Assembly: GCA_024275915.1 (NCBI GenBank)
Contig: JAJRYG010000090.1
Coordinates: forward strand, 16,589 to 80,588
Direction of reading: 5' to 3'
Origin: Gammaproteobacteria bacterium
GTDB taxonomy: Bacteria > Pseudomonadota > Gammaproteobacteria > UBA6429 > Thiohalophilaceae
DNA: 64,000 nt
In this document: piece after piece, positions 29,143 through 38,388 of the stretch
Numbering within the stretch: the first letter of the stretch is position 1
Layout of the letters: every line of letters starts with the position of its first letter
The notes under the pieces: model-generated
Told to the model about the DNA's origin: nothing
Databases searched by the model: none
The model's input: the letters and a program-made list of their open reading frames with translations, nothing else
Translations under genes and position numbers: made by a program

Positions 29143-29967
29143 ATGACAACAAGAATACGCAAACAACTGGCAATGGCGTGCCTGTTTACCGCCGTGACAG
29201 GTCTGGCAATGGCCGAGGTGGTACCCGACAGGCTCAAGGTGATGCTGGGCGGTTACAAGGTGCAACGTTATGACACCCAGGTTGCCTGGAACAGCCCGGG
29301 TATCATCGGTGTGACCATCGACCTCGGCAAGGATCTGGGGGTTTCTGCCGAAAGTGTGGTTCTCAGATTTGATGGCTACTACCGTTTTACCCCCGAGCAC
29401 CGCATCGAATTTGGCTGGCTTTCGATTAATTCCAGTGGTTCACGAAACGTGACAGGTGAGATTCCCTGGCCACCGGACGACCCGATCCCTGTGGGAACGC
29501 GGGTAGATTCATATCTGGATACGGATACCTACCGGGTTGGCTATGCCTGGTCCTTTTACCACAACGAAAAGGTCGAGCTGTCCCTTGCTGCCGGTTTGCA
29601 CATTACCCAGGTAAGTGTCGGGATCAGGGCTGAAGTCACCGGTGGCGGTACTGTCGGCAGTGGCGCAGAAGCCCTGGAGGTGACGGCGCCCCTGCCCGTA
29701 GTGGGTTACCGTGTCAGCTATAACGTCAATCCCCGTCTCAAGGTCATGTTGCTCTCTGACGTGTTCTCCATGAATTACAGTGACACCAGTGGTACCTACC
29801 AGGACATGAGCATCCTGGCCGAGTACCGGGTTATCCACAACATGAGCATCGGCGGTGGTTTCAACTACAATGTCCTGAATGTGACATCGAATGCTGATGA
29901 TGGTACCTCCCTGTCATTCAAGAACACCGTATCGGGTTTCATGTTGTACCTGGCGGCAGGTTTCTGA
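29143..29967 (+). CDS. Outer-membrane beta-barrel protein, function unknown
   Basis: I chose the ATG at 29143: GGGGAG lies six to ten bases before it and it opens a signal peptide (MTTRIRKQLAMACLFTAVTGLAMA). The mature ~250 residues alternate polar and hydrophobic residues in strand-like blocks (VVLRFDGYYRFTPEHRIEFGW, YRVGYAWSFYHNEKVELSLAAGL, SIGGGFNYNVL) and end in a C-terminal Phe, the outer-membrane insertion signal. The length fits an eight- to ten-stranded barrel. I do not recognise a specific family. It diverges from the cytochrome-porin gene and precedes a glycosyltransferase. Confidence 0.72.
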   Translation: MTTRIRKQLAMACLFTAVTGLAMAEVVPDRLKVMLGGYKVQRYDTQVAWNSPGIIGVTIDLGKDLGVSAESVVLRFDGYYRFTPEHRIEFGWLSINSSGSRNVTGEIPWPPDDPIPVGTRVDSYLDTDTYRVGYAWSFYHNEKVELSLAAGLHITQVSVGIRAEVTGGGTVGSGAEALEVTAPLPVVGYRVSYNVNPRLKVMLLSDVFSMNYSDTSGTYQDMSILAEYRVIHNMSIGGGFNYNVLNVTSNADDGTSLSFKNTVSGFMLYLAAGF

Positions 29968-30065
29968 ATGCCCGGACAGTGGTAACCGACCGGCACAGGC
30001 AGGGCTGCGGATACCCGCATTGCCGCCTGCTGAAGTGAGATAGCCAACCTGTCTGTTGAGTCATC

Positions 30066-31259
30066 ATGCGTATTCTGCTTTTTTCCAGCCTCTATCCCAG
30101 CTCCATCAAGCCACGCCATGGCGTGTTTGTTGAACATCGGCTGAGAAAGCTGCTGTCATCGAATCAGGTGGAGGCGCGGGTGATGGCTCCGGTGCCGTGG
30201 TTTCCTTCCAGCAACGAACGGTTTGGCAGTTATGCCGAGTTTGCCAGAGTGCCGGCCAAGGAAGTGCGCCACGGCATCGATGTGTACCATCCACGCTACC
30301 TGCTGTTGCCAAGGATCGGCATGACCAGCGCTCCTTTTTTTCTAGCCTCCAGTGCCATTGCCAGCATCAGGAAGCTGAACCGTCAGGGTCATGATTTCGA
30401 TCTCATCGATGCCCACTATTATTACCCGGATGGTGTGGCTGCGGCGATGGTGGCCCGTTACTTCAACAAGCCGCTGGTCGTGACGGCACGGGGGACCGAC
30501 ATCAACCTTATCCCACGATACCGCTTGCCCCGGCGCATGATCCGCTGGGCAGCCGGGACGGCCGATGCCAGTATCACGGTCTGTCAGGCGCTCAAGGACG
30601 AAATGGTCTCCATGGGTATCGATTCGCAGAGCATTACGGTGTTGCGAAACGGTGTGGATCTGCAACTGTTCCGGCCCGTCGAGGACCGGAGTGCACTTCG
30701 GGCCAAACTGGGTATCAAGGGACGGACCCTGCTGTCGGTGGGGCATCATATAGAACGCAAGGGCCACCATCTGATCATCGAAGCCATGCAAAAGCTGCCG
30801 GACATGAACCTGCTGATCGCGGGTGACGGAGAAGAGGAAGCAAGGCTAAAGGCCCTGACCGGCAAGCTGGGTCTTGAGCAACGGGTACGCTTTCTGGGTG
30901 CCGTTTCACAGGAACAGTTGCGGAACTACTATGGGGCTGCGGATGCCTTGGTGCTGGCTTCCAGTCGAGAAGGCTGGGCCAATGTACTGCTGGAATCCAT
31001 GGCCTGTGGTACACCGGTTGTGGCCACTCGTGTCTGGGGCACTCCGGAAGTGGTGGCGGTCCCGGAAGCCGGGGTGCTGATCGCGCAAAGAACAGCCGAT
31101 GCCATTGCCGCAGGCACTCAGGCACTGTTCGCCAGCTATCCTGATCGCAAGGCCACCCGGCGGTATGCCGAGCAGTTCAGCTGGGACTTTACGACCCAGG
31201 GGCAACTGGATCTGTTTCGCAGGATCATCGCGCAACATGAGTCAAAAGCCATCCCTTAG
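30066..31259 (+). CDS. Glycosyltransferase family 4 protein
   Basis: A 397-residue GT-B glycosyltransferase. The N-terminal acceptor domain opens with ILLFSSLYPSSIKPRHGVFVE and carries the DLIDAHYYYPDGVAAAMVAR stretch. The C-terminal GT4 domain has LLSVGHHIERKGHH and the nucleotide-sugar EX7E motif in REGWANVLLESMACGTPVV near 300. Members transfer sugars from NDP- or GDP-donors to polysaccharides or lipids; donor and acceptor cannot be read. It stands alone, without an adjacent polysaccharide locus, and is followed directly by hairpin repeats that could terminate transcription. Confidence 0.88.
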   Translation: MRILLFSSLYPSSIKPRHGVFVEHRLRKLLSSNQVEARVMAPVPWFPSSNERFGSYAEFARVPAKEVRHGIDVYHPRYLLLPRIGMTSAPFFLASSAIASIRKLNRQGHDFDLIDAHYYYPDGVAAAMVARYFNKPLVVTARGTDINLIPRYRLPRRMIRWAAGTADASITVCQALKDEMVSMGIDSQSITVLRNGVDLQLFRPVEDRSALRAKLGIKGRTLLSVGHHIERKGHHLIIEAMQKLPDMNLLIAGDGEEEARLKALTGKLGLEQRVRFLGAVSQEQLRNYYGAADALVLASSREGWANVLLESMACGTPVVATRVWGTPEVVAVPEAGVLIAQRTADAIAAGTQALFASYPDRKATRRYAEQFSWDFTTQGQLDLFRRIIAQHESKAIP

Positions 31260-31372
31260 CAGGATGTTGAAAAAGCCCATCCCTGGCCTTTTTCAACCCG
31301 GGAACGGCAAACGCAGTTTGCCGTTCCCTCACAGGCTGTCGAAAAAGTCCTTCCGTGGACTTTTCAATACCG
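31259..31372. repeat. Three hairpin repeats after the glycosyltransferase
   Basis: Two members of the dispersed GTTGAAAAA family (31259-31299 and 31331-31372), each with paired arms, flank a perfect hairpin GGAACGGCAAAC / GTTTGCCGTTCC at about 31303-31329. The stretch 31373-31639 up to sucA has no gene; it should contain the sucA promoter. Confidence 0.75.
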
Positions 31373-31639
31373 GAAACAAAAGATGCGATGAATCGTTTCC
31401 TTATGTTTTCAATGACTTGCGATCATTGTAAACGCACAGGATCCCTTGTCGCCAACAGGGGGCCAGATCGTGCCTCCTTCGCTGTTTTGACATGCTCATC
31501 CCGGCTTTTGCGTTTTTTTGCCAAATATTCCACTAATTACCGGCTTTGAACTGCATTATGGAAAATATGATCTAGATTTATAACATGGGCAGTTCAAATG
31601 CCGTTGACGAGTTGCAGTTAAGAGGGATCATTGCCGATT

Positions 31640-34483
31640 ATGGATCAGAAAGTATTCGACGAAAGCCTTGAGTCGCGCTGGCGAAGCTCGCCACTGGCCG
31701 GCAGCAATGCAGCCTATGTGGCACAGATGTACGAGGCTTATCAGCGTGATGCCGAGGCTCTCGACAAGGCCTGGCGCGAGTATTTCGATGGCCTGCCGGC
31801 GCAGCATGAAGAGGGAAGTGAAACCGCCCATGAAGCCGTGCGCGAGCAGTTTCGCCAACTGGCCATGCAGCCTGCCCGTGGTGGTGTTTGCCGGGTACCC
31901 GAAGACGAATTGCACGATGCCAAGCAGGTTCGCGTCCTGCAGCTGATCAATGCCTACCGGTTTCGTGGTCACCAGTGGGCAAGCACCAACCCGCTCTACC
32001 CGAAAAGTGAAACGCCCATCGCCGAGCTGACCCTGGAGCATTACCAGCTTGAAGAACACGATCTGGATACCGTGTTCAATACAGGTTCACTTATGGGGCC
32101 GCCCAGGGCAACACTGGGTGAGATCCTCGACATCATACAGGCGACCTATTGCGGCTCCATCGGTGCCGAGTACATGCACATTACCGACACTGTGGAAAAA
32201 CGCTGGATCCAGCAATACCTGGAAAGCGGTCAGGGCAAACGGCATTTTTCGGCCCAGACCCGGCAACGCCTGCTCAGACAGTTGATGGTTGCCGAGCAGT
32301 TCGAAAAGTACCTGCACAACCGCTATGTAGGACAGAAACGGTTTTCCCTCGAAGGTGGGGAAAGCCTGATCACCATCCTCAGGGAGCTCATTTGGCGCGG
32401 TGGTGAAAAGCACGAGGTCAAGGAAGTGGCCATCGGCATGGCACACCGTGGCCGGCTCAATGTGCTGGTCAATATCATGGGCAAGACACCGGCGGAACTG
32501 TTCCAGGAATTCGAGGGGACGGCGGAAAACCATGTGGGCACCGGCGACGTGAAATACCACTCGGGTTTCTCCTCCAATCTTTCCACGGGCAACGGTCAGG
32601 TGCATGTGATCATTGCCTTCAACCCCTCCCACCTGGAGATCGTCAGCCCGGTGGTGGAAGGTTCGGTGCGGGCCCGCCAGGATCGCCGGGATGATCGCTA
32701 CGGTTGCCAGGTGGTGCCGGTGGTGGTGCATGGTGATGCGGCCTTTGCCGGGCAGGGAGTGGTGATGGAAACCTTCAACATGTCCCAGTCACGGGGTTAC
32801 TCCACCAAGGGTACCGTGCATGTGGTGATCAACAACCAGATCGGCTTTACCACCAGCAACCAGGAAGATGCGCGCTCCACCCTCTACTGTACCGATGTGG
32901 CAAAAATGGTCAATGCCCCCATCTTCCATGTCAATGGTGATGATCCCGAAGCGGTGCTACTGGTAGCAAGGATGGCGCTGGATTACCGCATGCGTTTTTC
33001 CAAGGACGTGGTCATCGACCTGGTCTGTTATCGCCGTCATGGGCACAGTGAGGCGGATGAGCCCATGGCCACCCAGCCGATGATGTACCAGCGCATCCGT
33101 CAGATGCCCACGACTTTCGAACTGTTCTGTAAAAAATGCCTGGCACAGCAGGTCGTCACGCAAGCCGAGGTTGATGAACAGATCCGTGGTTACCATGAAA
33201 AACTGGACAGCGGTGAAATCGTTGCCGACAACTTCATCAACAGTCACAAGGCAGCCTATGCCTTCGAGCCGGCTTGGCACGAGTTTGCCAACCAGTCATG
33301 TACCACCTGTATCGAGACCGGCGTGGAATATCAGCGCCTGCTGGATTTGTCCATGCAGTTGCAGAGCCTGCCCGATGGCTTCATCCTGCATCCTGCGGTG
33401 GAAAAGATCCGTATAGCCCGGGTCAAGATGGCGCGGCGGGAAATACCCATGGACTGGGGGGCGGCCGAAACCCTGGCCTATGCAACCCTGATGGAAGAGG
33501 GCTATTCGGTACGGCTGTCGGGCCAGGACAGTGCACGGGGCACCTTTTTCCACCGCCATGCCGCCCTGCACAACCAGAAAGATGGCGAGATTTATATTCC
33601 ATTGCGAAACCTGAAAAATATAGATGCCCGTTTTCTGGTGATCAATTCCCTGCTGTCCGAAGAAGCGGTGCTGGCCTTTGAATACGGTTATGCCACCACA
33701 GATCCCAGTACCCTGACCATCTGGGAAGCCCAGTTCGGTGACTTCGCCAACAATGCCCAGGGAGTGATCGATCAGTTCATCAGCGCCGGAGAGCAGAAAT
33801 GGGATCGCCTCTGCGGTCTGGTGCTGTTGTTGCCACATGGTCTCGAAGGCCAGGGGCCGGAGCATTCCTCGGCACGGCTGGAACGTTATCTGCAGCTGTG
33901 TGCCCAGCAGAACATGATGGTCTGTATTCCCACCACTGCGGCACAGATCTTTCATCTGTTACGTCGGCAGATGCTCATGACCTGCCGCCGGCCCCTGATC
34001 GTCATGTCACCGAAGAGCCTGTTGCGCCACCATGTGGCACAAAGTCCCATCGATGAGCTGACCGAAGGCAGTTTCCGCGAGGTGATCGGCGAAGTGGATC
34101 CCCTGCCTGAAGACAGGGTGGAACGGCTCATCATGTGCAGTGGCAAGGTGTATTATGATCTGCTGGCGCAGCGGCGCAAGGACAAGCGTGACGATGTGGC
34201 GATCATTCGTATCGAGCAGCTTTATCCATTCCCTGTCGAGCAGGCGCAACAGGAGATCCGCCGTTATCACAATGCCCACAGCTTCGTCTGGTGCCAGGAA
34301 GAACCCCAGAACCAGGGCGCCTGGTATTCCAGCCAGCATCACATGCGCTCGGTGATCAGCAATCCCGCCAATCTCGAATATGCCGGTCGGCCCTTCCTTG
34401 CGGCACCGGCAGTGGGCTATCCCAGCCTGCACGTCAAACAGCAGCGTGATCTGGTGATGGCTGCACTGGGTGAACGCAAATAA
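31640..34483 (+). CDS. sucA: 2-oxoglutarate dehydrogenase E1 component
   Basis: Thiamine-diphosphate decarboxylase of the 2-oxoglutarate dehydrogenase complex, about 947 residues. The N-terminus MDQKVFDES precedes the E2-docking YVAQMYEAYQRD. The core shows GMAHRGRLNVLVN, the FNPSHLEIVSPVVEGS tract and HGDAAFAGQGVV, all standard for SucA. I favour this ATG over a TTG three codons earlier because GAGGG is only four bases from that TTG. It forms a tight operon with sucB and lpd. A complete complex means an uninterrupted TCA cycle, which many obligate autotrophs lack. Confidence 0.96.
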   Translation: MDQKVFDESLESRWRSSPLAGSNAAYVAQMYEAYQRDAEALDKAWREYFDGLPAQHEEGSETAHEAVREQFRQLAMQPARGGVCRVPEDELHDAKQVRVLQLINAYRFRGHQWASTNPLYPKSETPIAELTLEHYQLEEHDLDTVFNTGSLMGPPRATLGEILDIIQATYCGSIGAEYMHITDTVEKRWIQQYLESGQGKRHFSAQTRQRLLRQLMVAEQFEKYLHNRYVGQKRFSLEGGESLITILRELIWRGGEKHEVKEVAIGMAHRGRLNVLVNIMGKTPAELFQEFEGTAENHVGTGDVKYHSGFSSNLSTGNGQVHVIIAFNPSHLEIVSPVVEGSVRARQDRRDDRYGCQVVPVVVHGDAAFAGQGVVMETFNMSQSRGYSTKGTVHVVINNQIGFTTSNQEDARSTLYCTDVAKMVNAPIFHVNGDDPEAVLLVARMALDYRMRFSKDVVIDLVCYRRHGHSEADEPMATQPMMYQRIRQMPTTFELFCKKCLAQQVVTQAEVDEQIRGYHEKLDSGEIVADNFINSHKAAYAFEPAWHEFANQSCTTCIETGVEYQRLLDLSMQLQSLPDGFILHPAVEKIRIARVKMARREIPMDWGAAETLAYATLMEEGYSVRLSGQDSARGTFFHRHAALHNQKDGEIYIPLRNLKNIDARFLVINSLLSEEAVLAFEYGYATTDPSTLTIWEAQFGDFANNAQGVIDQFISAGEQKWDRLCGLVLLLPHGLEGQGPEHSSARLERYLQLCAQQNMMVCIPTTAAQIFHLLRRQMLMTCRRPLIVMSPKSLLRHHVAQSPIDELTEGSFREVIGEVDPLPEDRVERLIMCSGKVYYDLLAQRRKDKRDDVAIIRIEQLYPFPVEQAQQEIRRYHNAHSFVWCQEEPQNQGAWYSSQHHMRSVISNPANLEYAGRPFLAAPAVGYPSLHVKQQRDLVMAALGERK

Positions 34484-34510
34484 CAAGATCATGTAATCAA
34501 GGAATCAGGC

Positions 34511-35719
34511 ATGAAAGAAATCAAGGTCCCGGTTTTCCCAGAATCCGTGCAAGACGGCATATTGACGCGTTGGCACAAGCTGCCTGGCGATGAAGTTCAT
34601 AGCGGTGACATCATCGCCGATGTCGAAACCGACAAGGTGGTCTTCGAGGTGCCGGCCCAGGCCGATGGCCGGATCACCGAGCGGCTGGTCGAGGAAAAGA
34701 CCACGGTGATGGCCGAGCAGGTGATTGCCCGCATGGAAGAAGGCGAGGTCACGGCCACAACAAAGACCGATGCCGAAAAAAAGCAAGTCGAACAAGGTGC
34801 AGCAAAACAACCACGGCCGGAAAAAACAGCGACGGAGCCAGTGGCCGAAACGGTTGCCGTGATGCCGGCGGCAAAAAGGATCATCGAGGAAAACCTGCTC
34901 GATGCAACACAGATAAGTGGTAGCGGCAAGGGAGGCCGCATCCTCAAGCAGGATGTGCAAAAGTTCCTGCAGGACAGTTCCGCAAGTGAGGAAAAAGCGC
35001 CAGACTACATCGGGGGTGAACGGCCGGAAAGACGCCTGCCGATGACCCGCCTGCGCCAGCGCATTGCCGAGCGCCTGCTCGAGGCCCAGCAGTCGGCGGC
35101 CATCCTGACCACATTCAACGAGATCGACATGCAGCCGGTGATGGACCTGCGCCAGCGCTACCGGGACGAGTTCGAAAAACAGCACCAGGTCAGGCTGGGC
35201 TTCATGTCCTTTTTCGTTGCCGCAGCCGTTGAAGCACTCAAGCGTTTCCCCGAGGTCAATGCCTCCATCGAGGGTGATGACATCGTCTACCACGGTTTCT
35301 TCGACATTGGCGTCGCCGTGGGTACACCGCGAGGCCTGGTGGTGCCGATTCTGCGTAATGCGGATCAGATGAGCATGGCCCAGGTGGAAAAGAAGATTGC
35401 CGACCTGGCAAGCCGGGCCCAGGATGGCAAGCTGGGGCTGGAGGAGATCACCGGTGGCACCTTCAGCATCACCAACGGAGGGGTATTCGGTTCCCTGCTG
35501 TCCACGCCGATCATCAACCCGCCACAGAGCGCCATCCTCGGCATGCACAAGATTGAAAAAAGGCCGATGGTGGTGCAGGATGAAATCGTCATCCGGCCGA
35601 TGATGTATGTTGCCCTGTCCTATGACCACCGGCTCATCGACGGGCGCGAGGCGGTGCAGTTCCTGGTCACCATCAAGGACTTTCTTGAAGAACCAGCACG
35701 CATGTTACTGGAGATATGA
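34511..35719 (+). CDS. sucB: Dihydrolipoyllysine succinyltransferase (E2)
   Basis: The 402-residue E2 core of the 2-oxoglutarate dehydrogenase complex. It has a lipoyl domain at about 1-76 with the modified lysine Lys42 in VETDKVVFE, and a charged Ala/Lys/Pro linker at about 80-115. The small peripheral-subunit-binding domain is at about 116-155 ([12 protein letters not shown] and [11 protein letters not shown]). The catalytic acyltransferase domain ends with the [12 protein letters not shown] active-site tract. It lies 27 bases after sucA and six before lpd. The single lipoyl domain is typical for SucB. Confidence 0.97.
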   Translation: MKEIKVPVFPESVQDGILTRWHKLPGDEVHSGDIIADVETDKVVFEVPAQADGRITERLVEEKTTVMAEQVIARMEEGEVTATTKTDAEKKQVEQGAAKQPRPEKTATEPVAETVAVMPAAKRIIEENLLDATQISGSGKGGRILKQDVQKFLQDSSASEEKAPDYIGGERPERRLPMTRLRQRIAERLLEAQQSAAILTTFNEIDMQPVMDLRQRYRDEFEKQHQVRLGFMSFFVAAAVEALKRFPEVNASIEGDDIVYHGFFDIGVAVGTPRGLVVPILRNADQMSMAQVEKKIADLASRAQDGKLGLEEITGGTFSITNGGVFGSLLSTPIINPPQSAILGMHKIEKRPMVVQDEIVIRPMMYVALSYDHRLIDGREAVQFLVTIKDFLEEPARMLLEI

Positions 35720-35725
35720 AGATTC

Positions 35726-37150
35726 ATGGACACTTATGATGTGGTGGTGATCGGTGCCGGCCCGGCCGGCTATGTGGCAGCCATACGCTGCGCCCAGCTG
35801 GGTCTGAAGACGGCCTGCGTGGATGACTGGCTCAACGAGCAGGGTGAACCGTCTCCCGGCGGTACCTGTCTGAACGTGGGCTGTATCCCTTCCAAGGTGC
35901 TGCTCGAATCCACCCGGCTCTACCAGCATGCCCAGACCGGCCTGGCCGAGCATGGCATCGTCAGCCAGGGTGTGAGCATGCAACTGGATACCCTGCTTGC
36001 ACGCAAGCAGCGCGTCGTCGGTGAACTGACTGGTGGTGTGCGGCTGCTGCTCCAGGCCAATGGGGTTACACTGATCAGCGGGCGGGGAAAACTGCTCGCC
36101 GCCGACCGGGTCGAGGTCAGCCACAATGGCAACACTCAAACCCTGTCGGCCAGGCACGTCATTCTGGCGCCGGGCTCGCGGCCCCGCGAGCACAAGCTGC
36201 TGCCGGTGGACCAGGAGCGTATCGTTGATTCAACCGGTGCCCTGGCCTTCGAGGCGGTACCCGAATCCCTAGCGGTGATCGGCGCCGGTGTGATCGGTCT
36301 GGAGCTGGGCAGTGTCTGGCAGCGGCTGGGCAGCAAGGTTCATCTGTTCAAGACCAGCGGCGGGTTTCTTTCTGCGGCGGACCGTGACCTTGCCGAACAG
36401 TTGCGAACGGATTTTGCCGGCCACGGTTTTGCCTTTCATTTTGAGAGCTACATCACGGGCTGCAAGGTCGACGACCAGGGTGTCACGCTGGAGTACAAGA
36501 CCAAGGAGCAGACTTTCCGCGAAACATTCGACCGGGTTCTGGTTGCCATTGGCCGGGTGCCCAATACCGAGGACCTGTTTGCCAGTCAGACAGGCCTGCA
36601 ATGTGATCCGCGAGGCTTCATCAAGGTGGATGAACAGTGCCGAACTTCACTGGCCAACGTGTATGCCATCGGCGACGCGGTACCCGGGCCGATGCTGGCC
36701 CACAAGGGTTCGGAAGAAGGCCTGATGGTCGCCAGTCTGATTGCCGGCCAGTTTGCCGAAGTGAATCACGACACCATTCCCTTCGTGATTTATACCCACC
36801 CGGAAGTGGCCTGGGTGGGGGCCACGGAGCAGGCTCTTCAGGACAGTGGCCGAGCCTACCGGGTGGGCAACTTTTCCTTCGCCGCCAATGGCCGGGCCCG
36901 GGCCATTGGCGAAACGACAGGCCTGATCAAGGTACTGGCCGATGCGCAAAGCGACCAGATCCTCGGTGTGCACATCATCGGTCCGCAGGCGGCCGAGCTG
37001 ATCAGCCAGGCGGTGCAGGCCATGAACTTTGGCGCCAGCAGTGAAGACATCGCCCTGACCCTGTTTGCCCACCCCTCCCTGTCGGAAGTGCTGCACGAAG
37101 CCGCCATGGACGTGAACCTCATGGCCATCCACAAGGCCCGGCCACGCTGA
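35726..37150 (+). CDS. lpdA: Dihydrolipoyl dehydrogenase (E3)
   Basis: A flavoprotein disulfide reductase of 474 residues that reoxidises the lipoyl group of E2. It shows the FAD-binding GAGPAGY at 10-16, the redox disulfide GGTCLNVGCIPSK with Cys48 and Cys53, the NAD-binding GAGVIGLELGSVW near 190 and the C-terminal HAHPSLSE-like tract (FAHPSLSEVLHEA) with the active-site base. It is the last gene of sucA-sucB-lpd. Placing lpd here makes the operon self-sufficient; another complex such as pyruvate dehydrogenase may share it. Confidence 0.97.
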   Translation: MDTYDVVVIGAGPAGYVAAIRCAQLGLKTACVDDWLNEQGEPSPGGTCLNVGCIPSKVLLESTRLYQHAQTGLAEHGIVSQGVSMQLDTLLARKQRVVGELTGGVRLLLQANGVTLISGRGKLLAADRVEVSHNGNTQTLSARHVILAPGSRPREHKLLPVDQERIVDSTGALAFEAVPESLAVIGAGVIGLELGSVWQRLGSKVHLFKTSGGFLSAADRDLAEQLRTDFAGHGFAFHFESYITGCKVDDQGVTLEYKTKEQTFRETFDRVLVAIGRVPNTEDLFASQTGLQCDPRGFIKVDEQCRTSLANVYAIGDAVPGPMLAHKGSEEGLMVASLIAGQFAEVNHDTIPFVIYTHPEVAWVGATEQALQDSGRAYRVGNFSFAANGRARAIGETTGLIKVLADAQSDQILGVHIIGPQAAELISQAVQAMNFGASSEDIALTLFAHPSLSEVLHEAAMDVNLMAIHKARPR

Positions 37151-37249
37151 AACGGGCCTTCGTCACAATTTCAGTGGGTGAAAAAAAGGGAAAATAATTT
37201 TTCGTTTGCGCTGAACTTTCCCCAACCCCCCCGGTCAGACTCTACAGTG

Positions 37250-37365
37250 TTCATATGCACTATTCCCGCAACCCTCCCAGTGGGAATTCAAGCCCGGTTT
37301 CCCCAAAGCCGGGTGTATATTCACCCCGGAACCCTTCTATCCCCAAATGTTCCGGGGTTTTTTTT
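37250..37365 (+). ncRNA. Candidate small RNA with three C-rich-loop hairpins
   Basis: Three consecutive stem-loops. The first, 37262-37287, pairs ATTCCC with GGGAAT and exposes ACCCTCCC. The second, 37293-37313, pairs CCCGGTTT with AAAGCCGGG and leaves a CCCC loop. The third, 37324-37357, pairs CCCCGGAA with TTCCGGGG, exposes TATCCCCAAATG and is followed by eight T, so it is also a terminator. About 115 nt. It lies between lpd and the convergent engB gene, where E. coli has Spot 42 and Pseudomonas has ErsA (both between polA and engB). C-rich hairpin loops resemble Xanthomonas sX13. No clear promoter was found, so the 5' end is approximate. Confidence 0.55.
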
Positions 37366-37527
37366 GTCTGGAATTTACAAAGGTTCACAGATCCCGGCTG
37401 CGCCCTGGAGACAAGCCGCCTATGCTTTGAGGGCACATGAATGCTCTGGCGTCTGCCCGCTGGGCAGACGCCTTCGACCCCGGAATCGATTACCCCTCAT
37501 CCCTGCCCCGTTCCGGGGTTATTTTTT
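37366..37527 (+). other. Second terminator-like hairpin unit beside the candidate sRNA
   Basis: Contains an 11-base perfect hairpin (GGCGTCTGCCC / GGGCAGACGCC, 37448-37472). A second CCCCGGAA / TTCCGGGG stem at 37478-37518 is identical in its stem to the candidate sRNA terminator, has a C-rich loop (TACCCCTCATCCC, then GCCCC) and is followed by TTATTTTTT. The T-run overlaps the engB stop codon. It could be a duplicated sRNA or the real end of a longer transcript. The 368 bases from lpd to engB hold no protein gene. Confidence 0.45.
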
Positions 37528-38166
37528 GTCACTGGCAAAATCCAGCCAGTCGTCAAGCACCTGCTGAGCCTCGTCGATGCCCATTTTTTTCAGGGCCGAA
37601 AACTGCTGCACACTGACCTGGGGCTGGTTCTCGACAGCTTTCTTGACCTTGAGGTAGGCACTGGCGGCGGCACCGCGCTTGAGCTTGTCGGCCTTGGTGA
37701 GCAGGATGTGCACCGGCAGTTCACGCCATTGGCACCATTCGAGCATCTGCTGGTCGAAGTCGGTGAGTGGATGGCGAATGTCCATCAGCAGGATCAGGCC
37801 ACGCAGGGACTGGCGCTCGACCAAGTAACGGGACATGGCCTGGCCCCACTGGGCACGGATCCGGTCGGGCACCCTGGCGTAGCCGTAGCCGGGCAGATCC
37901 ACCAGACGGCGCTGTTCGTCCAGTGCAAAGAACACCAGATGCTGGGTGCGGCCGGGGGTCTTGCTGGTGCGGGCCAGGGCCTTGCGCTGAGTCAGGGTGT
38001 TGAGGGCGCTGGACTTGCCGGCGTTGGAGCGGCCGGCAAAGGCCACTTCCTGACCTAGATCAGGTGGTGCCTGTTCCGGTTTTGGTACGCTGACAAGGAA
38101 TTGTGCCTTATTATATCGAGCCGGGTTGTTCCGGGGTTTCTGTGGGGGGTTCTGTGTTGAATTCAC
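37519..38166 (-). CDS. engB: Ribosome biogenesis GTPase EngB (YihA/YsxC)
   Basis: GTPase required for large-subunit ribosome assembly and normal division. I place the start at GTG 38166 because GGAG lies nine bases upstream, giving 215 residues, close to the usual ~210; the longer open frame upstream would add 30 unrelated residues. G1 is GRSNAGKS at 45-52, the TPGRTQ switch I tract follows near 76, G3 is DLPGYG and G4 is TKAD. It is convergent with the candidate sRNA and divergent from the cytochrome genes. In many relatives engB directly neighbours polA. Confidence 0.95.
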   Translation of the reverse strand: MNSTQNPPQKPRNNPARYNKAQFLVSVPKPEQAPPDLGQEVAFAGRSNAGKSSALNTLTQRKALARTSKTPGRTQHLVFFALDEQRRLVDLPGYGYARVPDRIRAQWGQAMSRYLVERQSLRGLILLMDIRHPLTDFDQQMLEWCQWRELPVHILLTKADKLKRGAAASAYLKVKKAVENQPQVSVQQFSALKKMGIDEAQQVLDDWLDFASDKK

Positions 38167-38388
38167 TGGGGAAAACTCCGGAAAAATTGGCTCTGATATC
38201 AAAAAGGATTTAGCCTCTGGGCTTGAGTGGATTGCCGGTGCTGTTATAATGCCCACCGACTTGACCGTATCAGGCCCGGATTAAGAAGGATGTGCATTTT
38301 TTGCCCTGGTGCCCGGAGTCGAGTTTAACATGACGAAAAATTTCCGTGGTACCAAATAATCACCTAATATATTTTGGAGCAAGTAAAT

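Noticed and set aside
37366..37440. Stretch GGTTCACAGATCCCGGCTGCG resembling the 3' part of 6S RNA
   Set aside because: Only a short resemblance; no matching 5' half or central bubble upstream, where a terminator sits instead.
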